Source: Frigidibacter sp. (lineage in GTDB: Bacteria > Pseudomonadota > Alphaproteobacteria > Rhodobacterales > Rhodobacteraceae). From it: a DNA stretch of 64,000 bases. Below the pieces are notes generated by a model. That model was given only the letters and a program-made list of their open reading frames with translations, had not been told where the DNA came from and made no database searches. The stretch is taken from NCBI RefSeq assembly GCF_030695035.1, contig NZ_JAUYTT010000005.1:62001-126000 (forward strand). The letters run 5' to 3'. Below, piece after piece: positions 28,097-37,639 of this stretch; the first letter of the stretch is position 1, and every line of letters begins with the position of its first letter. The translations under genes and the position numbers were made by a program.

Positions 28097-28929
28097 CCCA
28101 GCACCGCGTCCCGCGTGGCCTGATCCACCTCGGGCCGCTTGCCGAACCAGCGTTCGAACCCCGGCGCGGCCTGATGCAGCAGCATCCCGAGGCCGTCCAC
28201 GGTGGTGCAGCCCATTGCGGCGGCGGTTTCCAGAAACTTGGTGCGCAGCGGCGTGTAGACCAGATCGGTGACCACGGCCGAAGCCATCAGCCCATCCAGC
28301 GGCACCAGAAACTCCGGCTTGCCGACCATGCCGAGCGAGGAGGTGTTCACCACCGTCACCGCATCATCGAGCATGTTGCCGGCCTGCACCCAGTCGCAGA
28401 CCACGACCTTGGCGCCGAACTCGGCGCGCAGCCCCTCGGCCCGCGGGCGGGTGCGGTTGGTCACGCGGATTTCGGGCACGCCAACCTCCAGCAGCGAGGC
28501 GACGATGGCCCGCGCCGCGCCGCCCGCGCCGAACACGGCGGCCGGGCCCGAGGCGGGCTTCCAGTCGGGCGCGTTCTGGCGAAGGTTGGCGATGAAGCCA
28601 TAGCCGTCGGTATTGTCGGCATGGATTTTGCCGTCCTTGCGGAAGATCAGCGTGTTGGCGGCCCCGATCAGCGATGCACGGTCGGTGACCACATCGGCCA
28701 GTTGCAGCACGGTTTCCTTATGCGGAATGGTGACGTTGCAACCGACGAAGCCCGCCTTCGGCAGCGCCCTCAGCACCTCGGCCAGATCAGCCTGCGCCAC
28801 ATCCATCGGCACGTAATGCCCCGCCAGCCCGTATTTGCGCAGCCAGTAGGCGTGCAGCCGCGGAGAGCGGGAATGGGCGATGGGCGAGCCGATGACGCCG
28901 GCCAGCGGGATGCGGGGATGGTCGGTCAT
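28093..28929 (-). CDS. aroE: Shikimate dehydrogenase (NADP+)
   Basis: A 278-residue enzyme reducing 3-dehydroshikimate to shikimate. The substrate motif [13 protein letters not shown] is near residue 11, the catalytic Lys lies in [11 protein letters not shown], and the NADP-binding loop is [11 protein letters not shown] followed by NRTRPRA. The start was placed at ATG 28929 because it overlaps the maf stop as ATGA and gives the normal N-terminus [12 protein letters not shown]; the frame extends 10 codons further but without support. Confidence 0.95.
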   Translation of the reverse strand: MTDHPRIPLAGVIGSPIAHSRSPRLHAYWLRKYGLAGHYVPMDVAQADLAEVLRALPKAGFVGCNVTIPHKETVLQLADVVTDRASLIGAANTLIFRKDGKIHADNTDGYGFIANLRQNAPDWKPASGPAAVFGAGGAARAIVASLLEVGVPEIRVTNRTRPRAEGLRAEFGAKVVVCDWVQAGNMLDDAVTVVNTSSLGMVGKPEFLVPLDGLMASAVVTDLVYTPLRTKFLETAAAMGCTTVDGLGMLLHQAAPGFERWFGKRPEVDQATRDAVLG

Positions 28930-29525
28930 GTCGGCATCTCTCCACGCAGGCGCAGCCAATTGAGCAGGGGAATCAGCGGCAGGCCAAGAATGGTGAAATG
29001 GTCGCCTTCAACGCGGGACATCAAGCAGACACCTTCCTTCTCGATCTGATAGCAGCCGACAGAGTGGCGGATGCTGTCCCAGTTGCGGGTGACATAGGCG
29101 TCGATGTAGCTGTCGGGCAGATCATGCATCGTCAGCCGCGCTTCACCGACATGGCGCCACTCGGGTTTCGATGCCCGATATATCACGGCGGCCGAGAGCA
29201 GGCGGTGGGTTTTTCCCGAAAGGGCCCGCAACTGTGCCCGCGCTGCATCAGGGGTTTCGGGCTTGGCGAAAACCTCGCCCTTCAGCTCCAGCACCTGATC
29301 GGCGCCAAGCACCAAGGCCTCCGGGTGCTTGTCCGACAGTTTGCGCGCCTTCATCTCTGCCAGCGCATCGGCAAGGTCGCGGGGGGTGGCGCCTTCCGCC
29401 TCCAGCGCGGCGCGGATCGCCTCCTCATCGATGCGGGCGGGCAGCACCTGCGGCGCAAGACCGGCGGCGCGCAACATCGCTGCGCGGGTCTCGGAGGCGG
29501 AGGCAAGCAGCAGGGGCGTGGGCAT
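28926..29525 (-). CDS. maf: Maf family nucleotide pyrophosphatase
   Basis: A 199-residue Maf protein that hydrolyses non-canonical or pyrimidine nucleoside triphosphates. The N-terminal [14 protein letters not shown] loop, the [12 protein letters not shown] block and the C-terminal [14 protein letters not shown]-type ending (here [19 protein letters not shown]) fit the family. It is the first gene leftward from the proposed origin. Confidence 0.9.
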   Translation of the reverse strand: MPTPLLLASASETRAAMLRAAGLAPQVLPARIDEEAIRAALEAEGATPRDLADALAEMKARKLSDKHPEALVLGADQVLELKGEVFAKPETPDAARAQLRALSGKTHRLLSAAVIYRASKPEWRHVGEARLTMHDLPDSYIDAYVTRNWDSIRHSVGCYQIEKEGVCLMSRVEGDHFTILGLPLIPLLNWLRLRGEMPT

Positions 29526-29947
29526 GGGGACGATCCTGTGGACAAACGGGGCCGGGCGCAGGGGAGGCTATGGGGGCAAGTGGCGTCCTGCGATGGCTGG
29601 CGGAATTCCGGGGGGAGTGTCAAGCATCCGGGGGCGGCTTATCCACGCAGGCGCAAGGTTGTCCACGGACTGTGGATGCCCGCTTCGCGCAGGCGTTGAC
29701 GGAAACTTATACACAAAGGTGTATGTTAACGAAGCCTCGTAACATAATGATTACATGTTGAAATTCTCAGGATGATAACGTGTTGAAAAACTGCGCACAG
29801 AGTTTTCCACAGCCGTTATCCCATGTGGAAAAACTGGGGTGAGCGCGGCATATCCCGTTACCCACAGGCCTTACTACATCATCATCTCTTCAATCTTTCT
29901 CTTATTTAAAAGAGAAGTAGGAAGACCCTTCGAAGCCAGAGGCCCCA
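29526..29947. other. Probable chromosomal replication origin (oriC)
   Basis: A 422-base gap with no gene, flanked by genes diverging in both directions. DnaA-box-like nonamers: TTGTCCACA (minus, 29537-29545), TTATCCACG (29639-29647), TTGTCCACG (29659-29667), GCATCCACA (minus, 29671-29679), TTATACACA (29707-29715), TTTTCCACA (29803-29811), TTTTCCACA (minus, 29824-29832), TTACCCACA (29858-29866). Two stretches, about 29703-29800 and 29870-29930, are distinctly AT-rich against a GC-rich background and could be unwinding elements. The surrounding order (maf-aroE-coaE-dnaQ on one side; rho-mnmE-mnmG-rsmG-parAB on the other) is the classic alphaproteobacterial origin neighbourhood. hemE, adjacent to the Caulobacter origin, is absent here. 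Confidence 0.8.
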
Positions 29948-30403
29948 ATGATGACCGATCTGCTCGCCACGCTTTACCCTTGGGTCAAGGCCCTGCACAT
30001 CATGGCCGTGCTGACCTGGATGGCGGGGATCTTCTATCTGCCGCGCCTATACGTCTATCACGTCGAACGCGGGCAGAACGGCGCAGAGGAACCGGCTGCG
30101 AGCCTGACGGTCATGGAGTGGAAGCTGCTGCGCTACATCATGAACCCCTCGCTGATCGCGGTCTGGTTGTTCGGGCTGATGCTTGTGGCCACGCCGGGCA
30201 TCGTGGACTGGTCGAGCATCTGGCCCTGGACCAAGGCGGTTGGCGTGATTGCCATGACTTGGTTCCACATGTGGCTAGGCGCCCGGCGCAAGGACCTGGC
30301 GGCCGGCACCAACACCCGCACGGGGCGCACCTACCGGATGATGAATGAGGTTCCGACGATCCTGATGGTCGTCATCGTGCTCTCTGTCGTATTGAAGTTC
30401 TGA
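29948..30403 (+). CDS. hemJ: HemJ-type protoporphyrinogen IX oxidase (CopD superfamily)
   Basis: A 151-residue membrane protein with four hydrophobic segments. The N-terminal VKALHIMAVLTWMAGIFYLP followed by RLYVYH is the HemJ signature, with a conserved His and a Lys in the membrane, and the RMMNEVPTILM block near the C-terminus also fits. HemJ oxidises protoporphyrinogen IX in heme synthesis in bacteria lacking HemG/HemY. Two in-frame ATGs (29948, 29951) are possible. It is the first gene rightward of the origin. Confidence 0.88.
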   Translation: MMTDLLATLYPWVKALHIMAVLTWMAGIFYLPRLYVYHVERGQNGAEEPAASLTVMEWKLLRYIMNPSLIAVWLFGLMLVATPGIVDWSSIWPWTKAVGVIAMTWFHMWLGARRKDLAAGTNTRTGRTYRMMNEVPTILMVVIVLSVVLKF

Positions 30404-30408
30404 TTTCG

Positions 30409-30437
30409 TTGACTCGGAAGCCCTTCGCGCTTATGTG
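30409..30437 (+). promoter_or_regulatory. Housekeeping promoter for rho
   Basis: TTGACT (30409-30414), a 17-base spacer and TATGTG (30432-30437) lie directly after the hemJ stop and 92 bases before the rho ATG, leaving a sizeable leader in which autogenous control of rho could act. Confidence 0.6.
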
Positions 30438-30529
30438 ACCGGGTCAGCGGGGCCATTCGGCCCGACGCATTTCCCATTCCTCTGCCGCAATGCCCGCTTG
30501 CCGGGCGCGCCATCATTTGTCCGAGTGCC

Positions 30530-31810
30530 ATGACCGAGACCCAAGAACGCCTGAACCTTGCCGAACTGAAGGCGAAAAGCCCCGCCGACCTGCTGGCGAT
30601 GGCCGAAGAGCTGGAAATCGAGAACGCCTCGACCATGCGCAAGGGCGAGATGATGTTCTCGATCCTGCGCGAATATGCCGATGAAGAAGGCTATGAGATC
30701 GGCGGCGATGGTGTGCTGGAAGTGCTGCAGGACGGCTTCGGCTTCCTGCGCTCGCCCGAGGCGAACTATCTGCCGGGCCCGGATGACATCTACGTCTCGC
30801 CCGACATGATCCGCCAGTATTCGCTGCGCACCGGCGACACTGTCGAGGGTTTGATCCGCTCTCCGGGGGAGACAGAGAAGTATTTCGCGCTGACCAAGGT
30901 CGAGGTTATCAACTTCACCGACCCCGAGAAAGCCCGCCACAAGGTCGCCTTCGAGAACCTGACGCCGCTCTACCCGACCGAACGGCTGAAGATGGAGATC
31001 GAGGATCCGACGATCCGCGACCGCTCTGCCCGGATCATCGACCTGGTCTCGCCCATCGGCAAAGGCCAGCGCGGGCTGATCGTGGCGCCGCCGCGCACGG
31101 GCAAGACCGTGCTGCTGCAGAACATCGCCCAGTCGATCGCGACCAACCACCCGGAATGCTATCTGATCGTGCTGCTGATCGACGAGCGGCCCGAGGAAGT
31201 CACCGACATGCAGCGCAGCGTCAAGGGCGAGGTCGTCTCCTCGACCTTCGACGAGCCCGCCACGCGGCACGTTGCGGTGGCCGAGATGGTCATCGAAAAG
31301 GCTAAGCGGCTTGTTGAGCATAAACGAGATGTTGTGATCCTTCTGGACTCGATCACAAGACTTGGTCGCGCCTTTAACACTGTGGTGCCGTCCTCGGGCA
31401 AGGTTTTGACTGGCGGTGTCGATGCGAACGCCCTGCAGCGGCCGAAGCGCTTCTTCGGCGCGGCGCGGAATATTGAGGAAGGCGGCTCGCTGACCATCAT
31501 CGCCACGGCGCTGATCGACACCGGCAGCCGGATGGACGAGGTGATCTTCGAAGAGTTCAAGGGCACCGGCAACTCGGAAATCGTGCTGGACCGCAAGGTC
31601 GCCGACAAGCGCGTCTTCCCGGCGATGGACATCCTGAAGTCGGGCACGCGGAAAGAGGATCTGCTGGTTGACCAGAAAGACCTGCAGAAAACCTATGTCC
31701 TGCGCCGGATCCTCAACCCGATGGGCACCACCGATGCCATCGAGTTCCTGATTTCCAAGCTGAAACAGACGAAATCCAACTCGGACTTCTTCGATTCAAT
31801 GAACGGCTAA
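30530..31810 (+). CDS. rho: Transcription termination factor Rho
   Basis: A 426-residue hexameric RNA helicase. The N-terminal [15 protein letters not shown] helix, the RNA-binding cold-shock fold with [12 protein letters not shown], Walker [14 protein letters not shown] near residue 183, the [13 protein letters not shown] segment and the Q/R-loop regions ([15 protein letters not shown]) are all present. Length is standard for alphaproteobacteria, without the insertion seen in actinobacteria. Confidence 0.97.
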   Translation: MTETQERLNLAELKAKSPADLLAMAEELEIENASTMRKGEMMFSILREYADEEGYEIGGDGVLEVLQDGFGFLRSPEANYLPGPDDIYVSPDMIRQYSLRTGDTVEGLIRSPGETEKYFALTKVEVINFTDPEKARHKVAFENLTPLYPTERLKMEIEDPTIRDRSARIIDLVSPIGKGQRGLIVAPPRTGKTVLLQNIAQSIATNHPECYLIVLLIDERPEEVTDMQRSVKGEVVSSTFDEPATRHVAVAEMVIEKAKRLVEHKRDVVILLDSITRLGRAFNTVVPSSGKVLTGGVDANALQRPKRFFGAARNIEEGGSLTIIATALIDTGSRMDEVIFEEFKGTGNSEIVLDRKVADKRVFPAMDILKSGTRKEDLLVDQKDLQKTYVLRRILNPMGTTDAIEFLISKLKQTKSNSDFFDSMNG

Positions 31811-31834
31811 CCAGCCGCTTCAGGAGCCCCGTCG

Positions 31835-33109
31835 ATGGATACGATCTTCGCCCTGGCCTCTGCGCGTGGCCGGGCCGGGGTTGCGGTCATTCGCATCTCT
31901 GGCCCGCTGGCTTGGGCTGCGGTGCGGGATCTGGCCGGCGATGTGCCGGGGCCGAGGGTGGCCGCGCTGCGGGTGCTGCGCGATGGGGCCGAGGTGCTGG
32001 ATCAGGCGCTGGTGCTGTGCTTCGCGCAGGGGGCCAGCTTCACCGGCGAACAGGTGGCCGAGCTGCATCTGCACGGCTCTACGGCCACGGTTTCCGCCGT
32101 TCTGCGGGTTCTGGGCGACCGGCCCGGCCTGCGGATGGCGGAAGCGGGCGAGTTCACTCGCCGGGCGCTGGAGAATGGCTGCCTCGACCTCGCGCAGGTC
32201 GAGGGCCTGTCGGACCTGATCGAAGCGGAAACCGAGGCGCAGCGCAAACAGGCGATGCGGGTGCTGTCGGGTGCTGTTGGGGCGCGCGCTGAGGGCTGGC
32301 GCCGGCAGCTGATCCGCGCCGCTGCGCTGATCGAGGCGACCATAGACTTTGCCGATGAAGATGTGCCAGTGGATGTGACGCCGGAGGTGACGGCGTTGCT
32401 GGAAGCTGTGATGGCGGAGCTGCGGGTTGAGGCCGAGGGCGCGAAGGTTTCAGAGCGAATCCGGGACGGGTTTGAGGTGGCCATCGTCGGGCTGCCGAAT
32501 GCGGGAAAATCAACGCTCCTCAATGCCTTGGCGGGGCGCGAGGCGGCGATCACCTCGGAACATGCCGGCACCACGCGCGACGTGATCGAGGTGCGCATGG
32601 ATCTGGCTGGCTTGCCGGTGACGATCCTGGATACCGCTGGACTGCGTGAAACCAAGGATGCGGTGGAGGCCATCGGGGTCGAGCGTGCGATGGCGCGGGC
32701 GCGGGGCGCTGACCTGCGGGTGTTTTTGATTGCGGAGGACGGGCTTCCCGACGGCTTGATCCCGCTGCCGGAAGATATCGTCTTGCGCGGCAAGGCCGAT
32801 GCCGGCGGCGGCGTCTCCGGCAAGACCGGGGCAGGGGTTGCGAACCTCATTGCCCGGATCACGACGACCCTCGAAACCCGCGCCGCCGGTGCCGCGGTTG
32901 TGACGCGGGAGCGGCACCGCCTGGCGATCCTCCGTGCGGTAACGGCTTTGGAATCCGCCAAGGTTGAGGTATTGAACGGCGCGGACAGGGCAGAGCTGGC
33001 CGCCGAAGATATGCGCCATGCGATCCGCGCCCTTGACTCCTTGGTCGGGCGTGTCGATGTGGAGCATCTGCTGGGTGAGATCTTTGCCAGTTTCTGCATC
33101 GGGAAGTGA
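31835..33109 (+). CDS. mnmE: MnmE, tRNA uridine-34 modification GTPase
   Basis: A 424-residue GTPase that with MnmG installs the carboxymethylaminomethyl group on wobble U34 of certain tRNAs. It has the N-terminal formyl-THF-binding dimerisation domain (from [20 protein letters not shown]), a central G domain with [12 protein letters not shown] near residue 217 and DTAGLRET, and the C-terminal CIGK, the conserved CxGK motif. It ends 3 bases before the mnmG start. Confidence 0.96.
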   Translation: MDTIFALASARGRAGVAVIRISGPLAWAAVRDLAGDVPGPRVAALRVLRDGAEVLDQALVLCFAQGASFTGEQVAELHLHGSTATVSAVLRVLGDRPGLRMAEAGEFTRRALENGCLDLAQVEGLSDLIEAETEAQRKQAMRVLSGAVGARAEGWRRQLIRAAALIEATIDFADEDVPVDVTPEVTALLEAVMAELRVEAEGAKVSERIRDGFEVAIVGLPNAGKSTLLNALAGREAAITSEHAGTTRDVIEVRMDLAGLPVTILDTAGLRETKDAVEAIGVERAMARARGADLRVFLIAEDGLPDGLIPLPEDIVLRGKADAGGGVSGKTGAGVANLIARITTTLETRAAGAAVVTRERHRLAILRAVTALESAKVEVLNGADRAELAAEDMRHAIRALDSLVGRVDVEHLLGEIFASFCIGK

Positions 33110-33112
33110 GGA

Positions 33113-34987
33113 GTGTTTCACGTGAAACATTTTGACGTCATCGTCATCGGCGGCGGCCATGCTGGCTCCGAAGCTGCGCAAGCCGCGGCGCGCGTCGGTG
33201 CGCAAACGGCGCTGGTGACGCTGCGCGCCGATGCGATTGGCGTGATGTCCTGCAACCCGGCGATTGGTGGCCTCGGCAAGGGCCATCTGGTGCGCGAGAT
33301 CGACGCGATGGACGGCGTGATGGGCCGCGTGGCCGACAAGGCCGGCATCCAGTTCCGCCTGCTGAACCGCCGCAAGGGCCCGGCCGTGCAGGGGCCGCGC
33401 GCCCAGGCGGACCGCAAGCTCTACCGAGAGGCGATGCAGGCGGAGATGGCGGCGCGTCCTGGGCTGACGGTCATTGAGGGCGAAGTCTCTGATTTTGTGA
33501 TGGACGGTCAACGGGTTGCCGGCGTTCTGCTGGCCGATGGTTCGCGCCTGACTGCGCACTCCGTGGTGCTGACCTCCGGCACCTTCCTGCGCGGCGTGAT
33601 CCATATCGGCGATGTGCGCCGGCCCGGTGGACGCATGGGCGACCGCCCTTCGATCCCGCTGGCGGAGCGGCTCTCTGCTCTGGACCTCCCGCTTGGCCGC
33701 CTGAAAACCGGCACCCCGCCACGACTTGACGGGCGTACCATCGACTGGACGGTGCTGGAGCAGCAGCCGGGTGACGACGATCCGGTCGTCTTCTCCTTCC
33801 TCAACAAGGTGCCCGCCGCGCGGCAGATCGGCTGCGGCATCACCCATACCAACGAGCACACCCACCAGATCATCCGCGACAACCTCGGCCGCTCGGCCAT
33901 GTATGGCGGCCATATCGAGGGCGTCGGCCCGCGTTATTGCCCGTCGATCGAGGACAAGGTGGTGCGCTTCGCCGACAAGACCTCGCATCAGGTGTTCCTG
34001 GAACCGGAAGGGCTCGACGACCCGACCGTCTACCCCAACGGCATCTCGACCTCGCTACCCGAGGATGTGCAGCACGACTATGTCCGCTCGATGCGCGGGC
34101 TGGAGAATGTGACCATCCTGCAGCCGGGCTATGCCATTGAATATGACTATGTCGATCCGCGCGCCCTGTCGGCGACGCTGGAGCTGAAGGCTGTGCCGGG
34201 CCTCTATCTTGCGGGTCAGATCAACGGGACCACAGGATATGAGGAGGCGGCGGCGCAGGGGCTGGTCGCGGGCTTGAACGCGGCGCTGGTGGCGCAGGGG
34301 CGGGATCCGGTGATCTTCTCGCGCTCGAACAGCTATATCGGCGTGATGATCGACGATCTGGTGACTCGGGGGGTGACGGAGCCTTACCGCATGTTCACCT
34401 CGCGCGCCGAATTCCGGCTGTCGCTGCGCGCGGACAATGCCGACCAGCGGCTGACGCCTCTGGCGTTGTCGCTCGGCTGCGTCAGCGAAGCCCGGGCGCG
34501 GGCGTTCGGCCACAAGATGGAAGCGATGGCAGAGGGCAGGGCGCGGCTGGAGGCGATGAGCCTGTCGCCCACCGAGGCCGCCGCCGTGGGGATCCGCGTC
34601 GGACAGGATGGCGTGCGTCGTAATGGGTTCGCGCTGCTCTCCTTCGCCGATGTCGGGTTCGATCAGCTGCAGCAGGTGGACCCGGAACTGGTGAATCTTG
34701 CGCCAGAGATCCGCGAGCAGATCGCCCGCGATGCGCTTTATGCGAACTACATCACCCGGCAGGATGCTGACGTTCAGGCGATGCAGCGCGACGAAAGCCA
34801 TGAGATCCCGGAAGCGTTCGACTATGCCGCTCTTGGCGGATTGTCCAATGAACTCAAAGGCAAGCTCGCGCGGATCCAGCCGGGCAGCCTCGCCCAAGCG
34901 GGACGGATCGACGGGATGACGCCGGCGGCGATGACGCTGATCCTCGCGCGGTTGAAGCAAATCGGCCGGCAGCGGGCGGCGGGATGA
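33113..34987 (+). CDS. mnmG: MnmG, tRNA uridine-34 modification FAD enzyme
   Basis: A 624-residue partner of MnmE. The FAD-binding dinucleotide fold [15 protein letters not shown] is at residues ~8-22, with the family blocks [14 protein letters not shown] and GTFLRG, and a C-terminal MnmE-binding helical domain. The GTG start at 33113 gives the N-terminus MFHVKH, encoded by an embedded parS site; GTG 33122 is an alternative that would shorten it by three residues. The stop overlaps rsmG as ATGA. Confidence 0.96.
   Translation: MFHVKHFDVIVIGGGHAGSEAAQAAARVGAQTALVTLRADAIGVMSCNPAIGGLGKGHLVREIDAMDGVMGRVADKAGIQFRLLNRRKGPAVQGPRAQADRKLYREAMQAEMAARPGLTVIEGEVSDFVMDGQRVAGVLLADGSRLTAHSVVLTSGTFLRGVIHIGDVRRPGGRMGDRPSIPLAERLSALDLPLGRLKTGTPPRLDGRTIDWTVLEQQPGDDDPVVFSFLNKVPAARQIGCGITHTNEHTHQIIRDNLGRSAMYGGHIEGVGPRYCPSIEDKVVRFADKTSHQVFLEPEGLDDPTVYPNGISTSLPEDVQHDYVRSMRGLENVTILQPGYAIEYDYVDPRALSATLELKAVPGLYLAGQINGTTGYEEAAAQGLVAGLNAALVAQGRDPVIFSRSNSYIGVMIDDLVTRGVTEPYRMFTSRAEFRLSLRADNADQRLTPLALSLGCVSEARARAFGHKMEAMAEGRARLEAMSLSPTEAAAVGIRVGQDGVRRNGFALLSFADVGFDQLQQVDPELVNLAPEIREQIARDALYANYITRQDADVQAMQRDESHEIPEAFDYAALGGLSNELKGKLARIQPGSLAQAGRIDGMTPAAMTLILARLKQIGRQRAAG
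33114..33129. other. parS centromere site 1 (inside the mnmG start)
   Basis: TGTTTCACGTGAAACA, a perfect 16-bp palindrome identical to the chromosomal parS consensus bound by ParB. It begins at the second base of the mnmG GTG codon and encodes the FHVKH part of the MnmG N-terminus. It lies about 3.3 kb from the proposed origin and 3.3 kb before parB. Confidence 0.93.
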
Positions 34988-35595
34988 GCGGCGATCTGGG
35001 GTTAAATGTTTCACGTGAAACATCGGAGCGGCTGGCGACCTATGCCGCGCTGCTGGTGAAGTGGAACCCGGCCATCAATCTGGTGTCGAAGTCCTCCCTT
35101 GCTGATCTCCAAACCCGCCACTTCGCCGATTCGGCGCAACTGTTCGAGCTGTGCCCGCCGACGGCGCACCACTGGGCCGATCTTGGCTCGGGCGGCGGCT
35201 TTCCGGGCCTGGTGATTGCGATTCTCGCAGCCGAATCGATGCCTGACCTCACAGTTACCCTCGTCGAATCAGACGGCCGCAAGGCCGCCTTCCTCTCAGC
35301 GGTCGTTCGCGAAACCGGCCTCCACGCCAAGGTCATCGCTGACCGCATCGAGTCTCTCCCGCCGCTCGCCGCCGACGTGCTTTCCGCTCGCGCGCTGGCC
35401 GCTCTGCCGCAGCTTTTGGCCTTCGCCGAGCAGCATTTGGCACCCGGCGGCCACGCCCTGTTCCCGAAAGGTGCGACGCATCGGTCCGAGGTCGTCGAAT
35501 CCCTTGCGGACTGGCGCTTCGACCTGCGAGAACACCCCAGCAAGACCGATCCCCACGCGGTCATCCTGGAAATCGAAGGTGTGTCTCGTGTCTGA
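34984..35595 (+). CDS. rsmG: RsmG, 16S rRNA m7G527 methyltransferase
   Basis: A 203-residue SAM-dependent methyltransferase. The SAM motif [17 protein letters not shown] (about residues 62-78) and the earlier [13 protein letters not shown] block identify it. The ATG overlaps the mnmG stop. A second parS site lies within codons 8-13 and encodes VSRET. The end overlaps the parA start by 8 bases. Confidence 0.95.
   Translation: MSGDLGLNVSRETSERLATYAALLVKWNPAINLVSKSSLADLQTRHFADSAQLFELCPPTAHHWADLGSGGGFPGLVIAILAAESMPDLTVTLVESDGRKAAFLSAVVRETGLHAKVIADRIESLPPLAADVLSARALAALPQLLAFAEQHLAPGGHALFPKGATHRSEVVESLADWRFDLREHPSKTDPHAVILEIEGVSRV
35007..35022. other. parS centromere site 2 (inside rsmG)
   Basis: A second perfect TGTTTCACGTGAAACA palindrome, 1.9 kb from the first and about 0.6 kb before parA. 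It is read in a different frame from site 1, so the DNA and not the peptide is what the two genes share. Confidence 0.93.
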
Positions 35596-36394
35596 TCCGA
35601 CTCGGCCCGCGGGCCCCCGCATCATTGCCATCGCCAACCAGAAGGGCGGCGTTGGCAAGACCACCACAGCGATCAACCTCGCCGCTGCACTGGCCGAGTT
35701 GGGCCACCGGGTGCTGGTGGTCGACCTTGATCCGCAGGGCAATGCCTCCACTGGATTCGGGATCGAGGCGCAACACCGCGGCCTGACGACCTATGATCTG
35801 CTCATCGAAGATGCCGCGCTGGAGGATGTGATCCGCGCCACGGACAGCCCGAATGTCTGGATCTGCCCGGCGACGACAGATCTCAGCTCGGCCGACATCC
35901 AATTGGTTTCAAACGAAAAACGTAGCCACCTGCTCTATGACGCGCTGCGCCAGCCGGCGATTGACGCTTATGGCTTTGGTTTCGTCCTGATCGACTGCCC
36001 GCCCTCGCTGAGCTTGCTGACCGTCAACGCGATGGTCGCGGCGCATTCGGTGCTGGTGCCGCTGCAGGCGGAATTCTTTGCGCTCGAAGGCCTCTCGCAG
36101 CTGATGCTGACGATCCGCGAGGTGCGGCAGACCGCGAATCAGAACCTGCGGATCGAGGGCGTCGTGCTGACCATGCATGATATGCGCAACAACCTGTCGC
36201 AGCAGGTTGAGAATGACGCGCGCGAAACGCTGGGGGATCTGGTGTTCACCACCGTCGTGCCGCGCAACGTTCGGGTGTCCGAAGCACCGTCCTATGCCGT
36301 GCCGGTGCTGACCTATGACACGCTGTCGAAGGGCAGCCAGGCCTACCGGGCGCTTGCAAGCGAATTGCTGGCGCGGACGATGGCCGAAGCCTGA
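35588..36394 (+). CDS. parA: ParA, chromosome partitioning ATPase
   Basis: A 268-residue Walker-type ATPase that moves ParB-parS complexes. The deviant Walker A IANQKGGVGKTTTAINLA is at residues ~12-29, followed by VLVVDLDPQGNASTG and LIDCPPSLSLLTVNA. The start was set at GTG 35588, which gives a standard short N-terminus ([14 protein letters not shown]); the frame runs further upstream through rsmG but that part is out-of-frame rsmG sequence. Confidence 0.96.
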   Translation: MSDPTRPAGPRIIAIANQKGGVGKTTTAINLAAALAELGHRVLVVDLDPQGNASTGFGIEAQHRGLTTYDLLIEDAALEDVIRATDSPNVWICPATTDLSSADIQLVSNEKRSHLLYDALRQPAIDAYGFGFVLIDCPPSLSLLTVNAMVAAHSVLVPLQAEFFALEGLSQLMLTIREVRQTANQNLRIEGVVLTMHDMRNNLSQQVENDARETLGDLVFTTVVPRNVRVSEAPSYAVPVLTYDTLSKGSQAYRALASELLARTMAEA

Positions 36395-36405
36395 GGGAGA
36401 GCAAA

Positions 36406-37311
36406 ATGTCCGAGAAAAAGATCGAACGCCGGGGCCTGGGCCGCGGACTTTCGGCGTTGATGGCCGATGTGAACATTACCACCGCGGAAAGCCCACGCGA
36501 GGCGCCGCGCCGCGCCGATCAGCGCGTGCCGGTGGAAAAGCTGGTGCCGAACCCGAATCAGCCGCGCCGCGACTTCCCGAAAGAGGCGCTGGAGGAACTG
36601 GCGGCCTCGATCCGCGAGAAGGGTGTGATCCAGCCGCTGATCGTGCGCGAACGCCCGGGTGGTACCTATGAGATCGTCGCTGGCGAGCGGCGCTGGCGCG
36701 CGGCGCAGCTGGCGCAGGTGCATGATCTGCCGGTGGTGGTGCGCGATCTGGACGATACCGAGGTTCTGGAAGTCGCCATCATCGAGAATATCCAGCGCGC
36801 CGACCTGAACCCGGTCGAGGAGGCGATGGCCTATCGGCAGCTGATGGACCGCTTTGGCCATACGCAGGAAAAGATCGCCGAAGGCCTGTCGAAAAGCCGC
36901 AGCCACATTGCCAACCTGCTGCGCCTGCTGAACCTGCCGCAGCCGGTACTGGACCATGTCCGCGAGGGGCGGCTGACGGCAGGCCATGCCCGCGCGCTGA
37001 TCACCACCGACAATCCCGTAGAACTCGCCGCGCAGGTCATCGCCCGCGGGCTGTCGGTGCGCGAGACGGAAAGCCTTGCGAAACGGCCTGCTGCGCCCAC
37101 GCAGGCAGCCCCGCGCAAGTCTCAGGCTCCGGAAAAGGACGCCGACACGCGGGTGCTTGAGCTCGACTTGAGCGCTACAATTGGTATGAAAGTGCAGATT
37201 GACCACAAGGGAGAGCAGGGCGGCAGCCTCAGCATCGCCTATCGCACGCTGGATGATCTGGACGAGCTGTGCCGCGCCCTGTCGTCTATGCGCTCGGCCG
37301 AGACCAGATGA
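36406..37311 (+). CDS. parB: ParB, parS-binding CTPase of chromosome partitioning
   Basis: A 301-residue protein. The N-terminal ParA-interacting segment has RRGLGRGLSALM, the CTP-binding domain contains VEKLVPNPNQPRRDF and VAGERRWRAAQLA, then ENIQRADLNPVEEA, the helix-turn-helix KSRSHIANLLRLL and a C-terminal dimerisation domain. It binds the two parS sites just upstream. Its end overlaps the opposing YbaN-family gene by 26 bases. Confidence 0.96.
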   Translation: MSEKKIERRGLGRGLSALMADVNITTAESPREAPRRADQRVPVEKLVPNPNQPRRDFPKEALEELAASIREKGVIQPLIVRERPGGTYEIVAGERRWRAAQLAQVHDLPVVVRDLDDTEVLEVAIIENIQRADLNPVEEAMAYRQLMDRFGHTQEKIAEGLSKSRSHIANLLRLLNLPQPVLDHVREGRLTAGHARALITTDNPVELAAQVIARGLSVRETESLAKRPAAPTQAAPRKSQAPEKDADTRVLELDLSATIGMKVQIDHKGEQGGSLSIAYRTLDDLDELCRALSSMRSAETR

Positions 37312-37639
37312 AGGCGGCGGTGCCGGCCAGCGCCAGCCCCTGCATCGCCAGCGCATAGGGCGGCAAGCCCATCCATATCCCCAGCCCGATGCTGACGACG
37401 AAGGAGGCGGTGGCCCATCGCTTGCCGGTCAGGCTGATCGCCCCGCGCTCGCGCCAGCTGACGATCGACGGGCCGAAGACGGGGTGCGAGAGCAGCCAGT
37501 CATGCACCCGCTCTGACGACCGCGCGAAGGCAAAGGCCGCCAGCAACACGAAAGGCACCGTCGGGATCAGCGGCAGAACCGCCCCGATCAACCCGCAGGC
37601 CAGTGCGATCCAGCCAAGGCCTGCCCAGAAGATCCGCAT
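37286..37639 (-). CDS. DUF454/YbaN family membrane protein
   Basis: A 117-residue membrane protein with hydrophobic segments at about residues 5-38 and 75-112 and the family motif LIGAVLPLIPTVPFVLLAAFAFARSS split over its first helices (LPLIPTVPF is diagnostic). Function is unknown. It is translationally coupled to hemW (stop and start share one base). Confidence 0.85.
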   Translation of the reverse strand: MRIFWAGLGWIALACGLIGAVLPLIPTVPFVLLAAFAFARSSERVHDWLLSHPVFGPSIVSWRERGAISLTGKRWATASFVVSIGLGIWMGLPPYALAMQGLALAGTAAFIWSRPSA

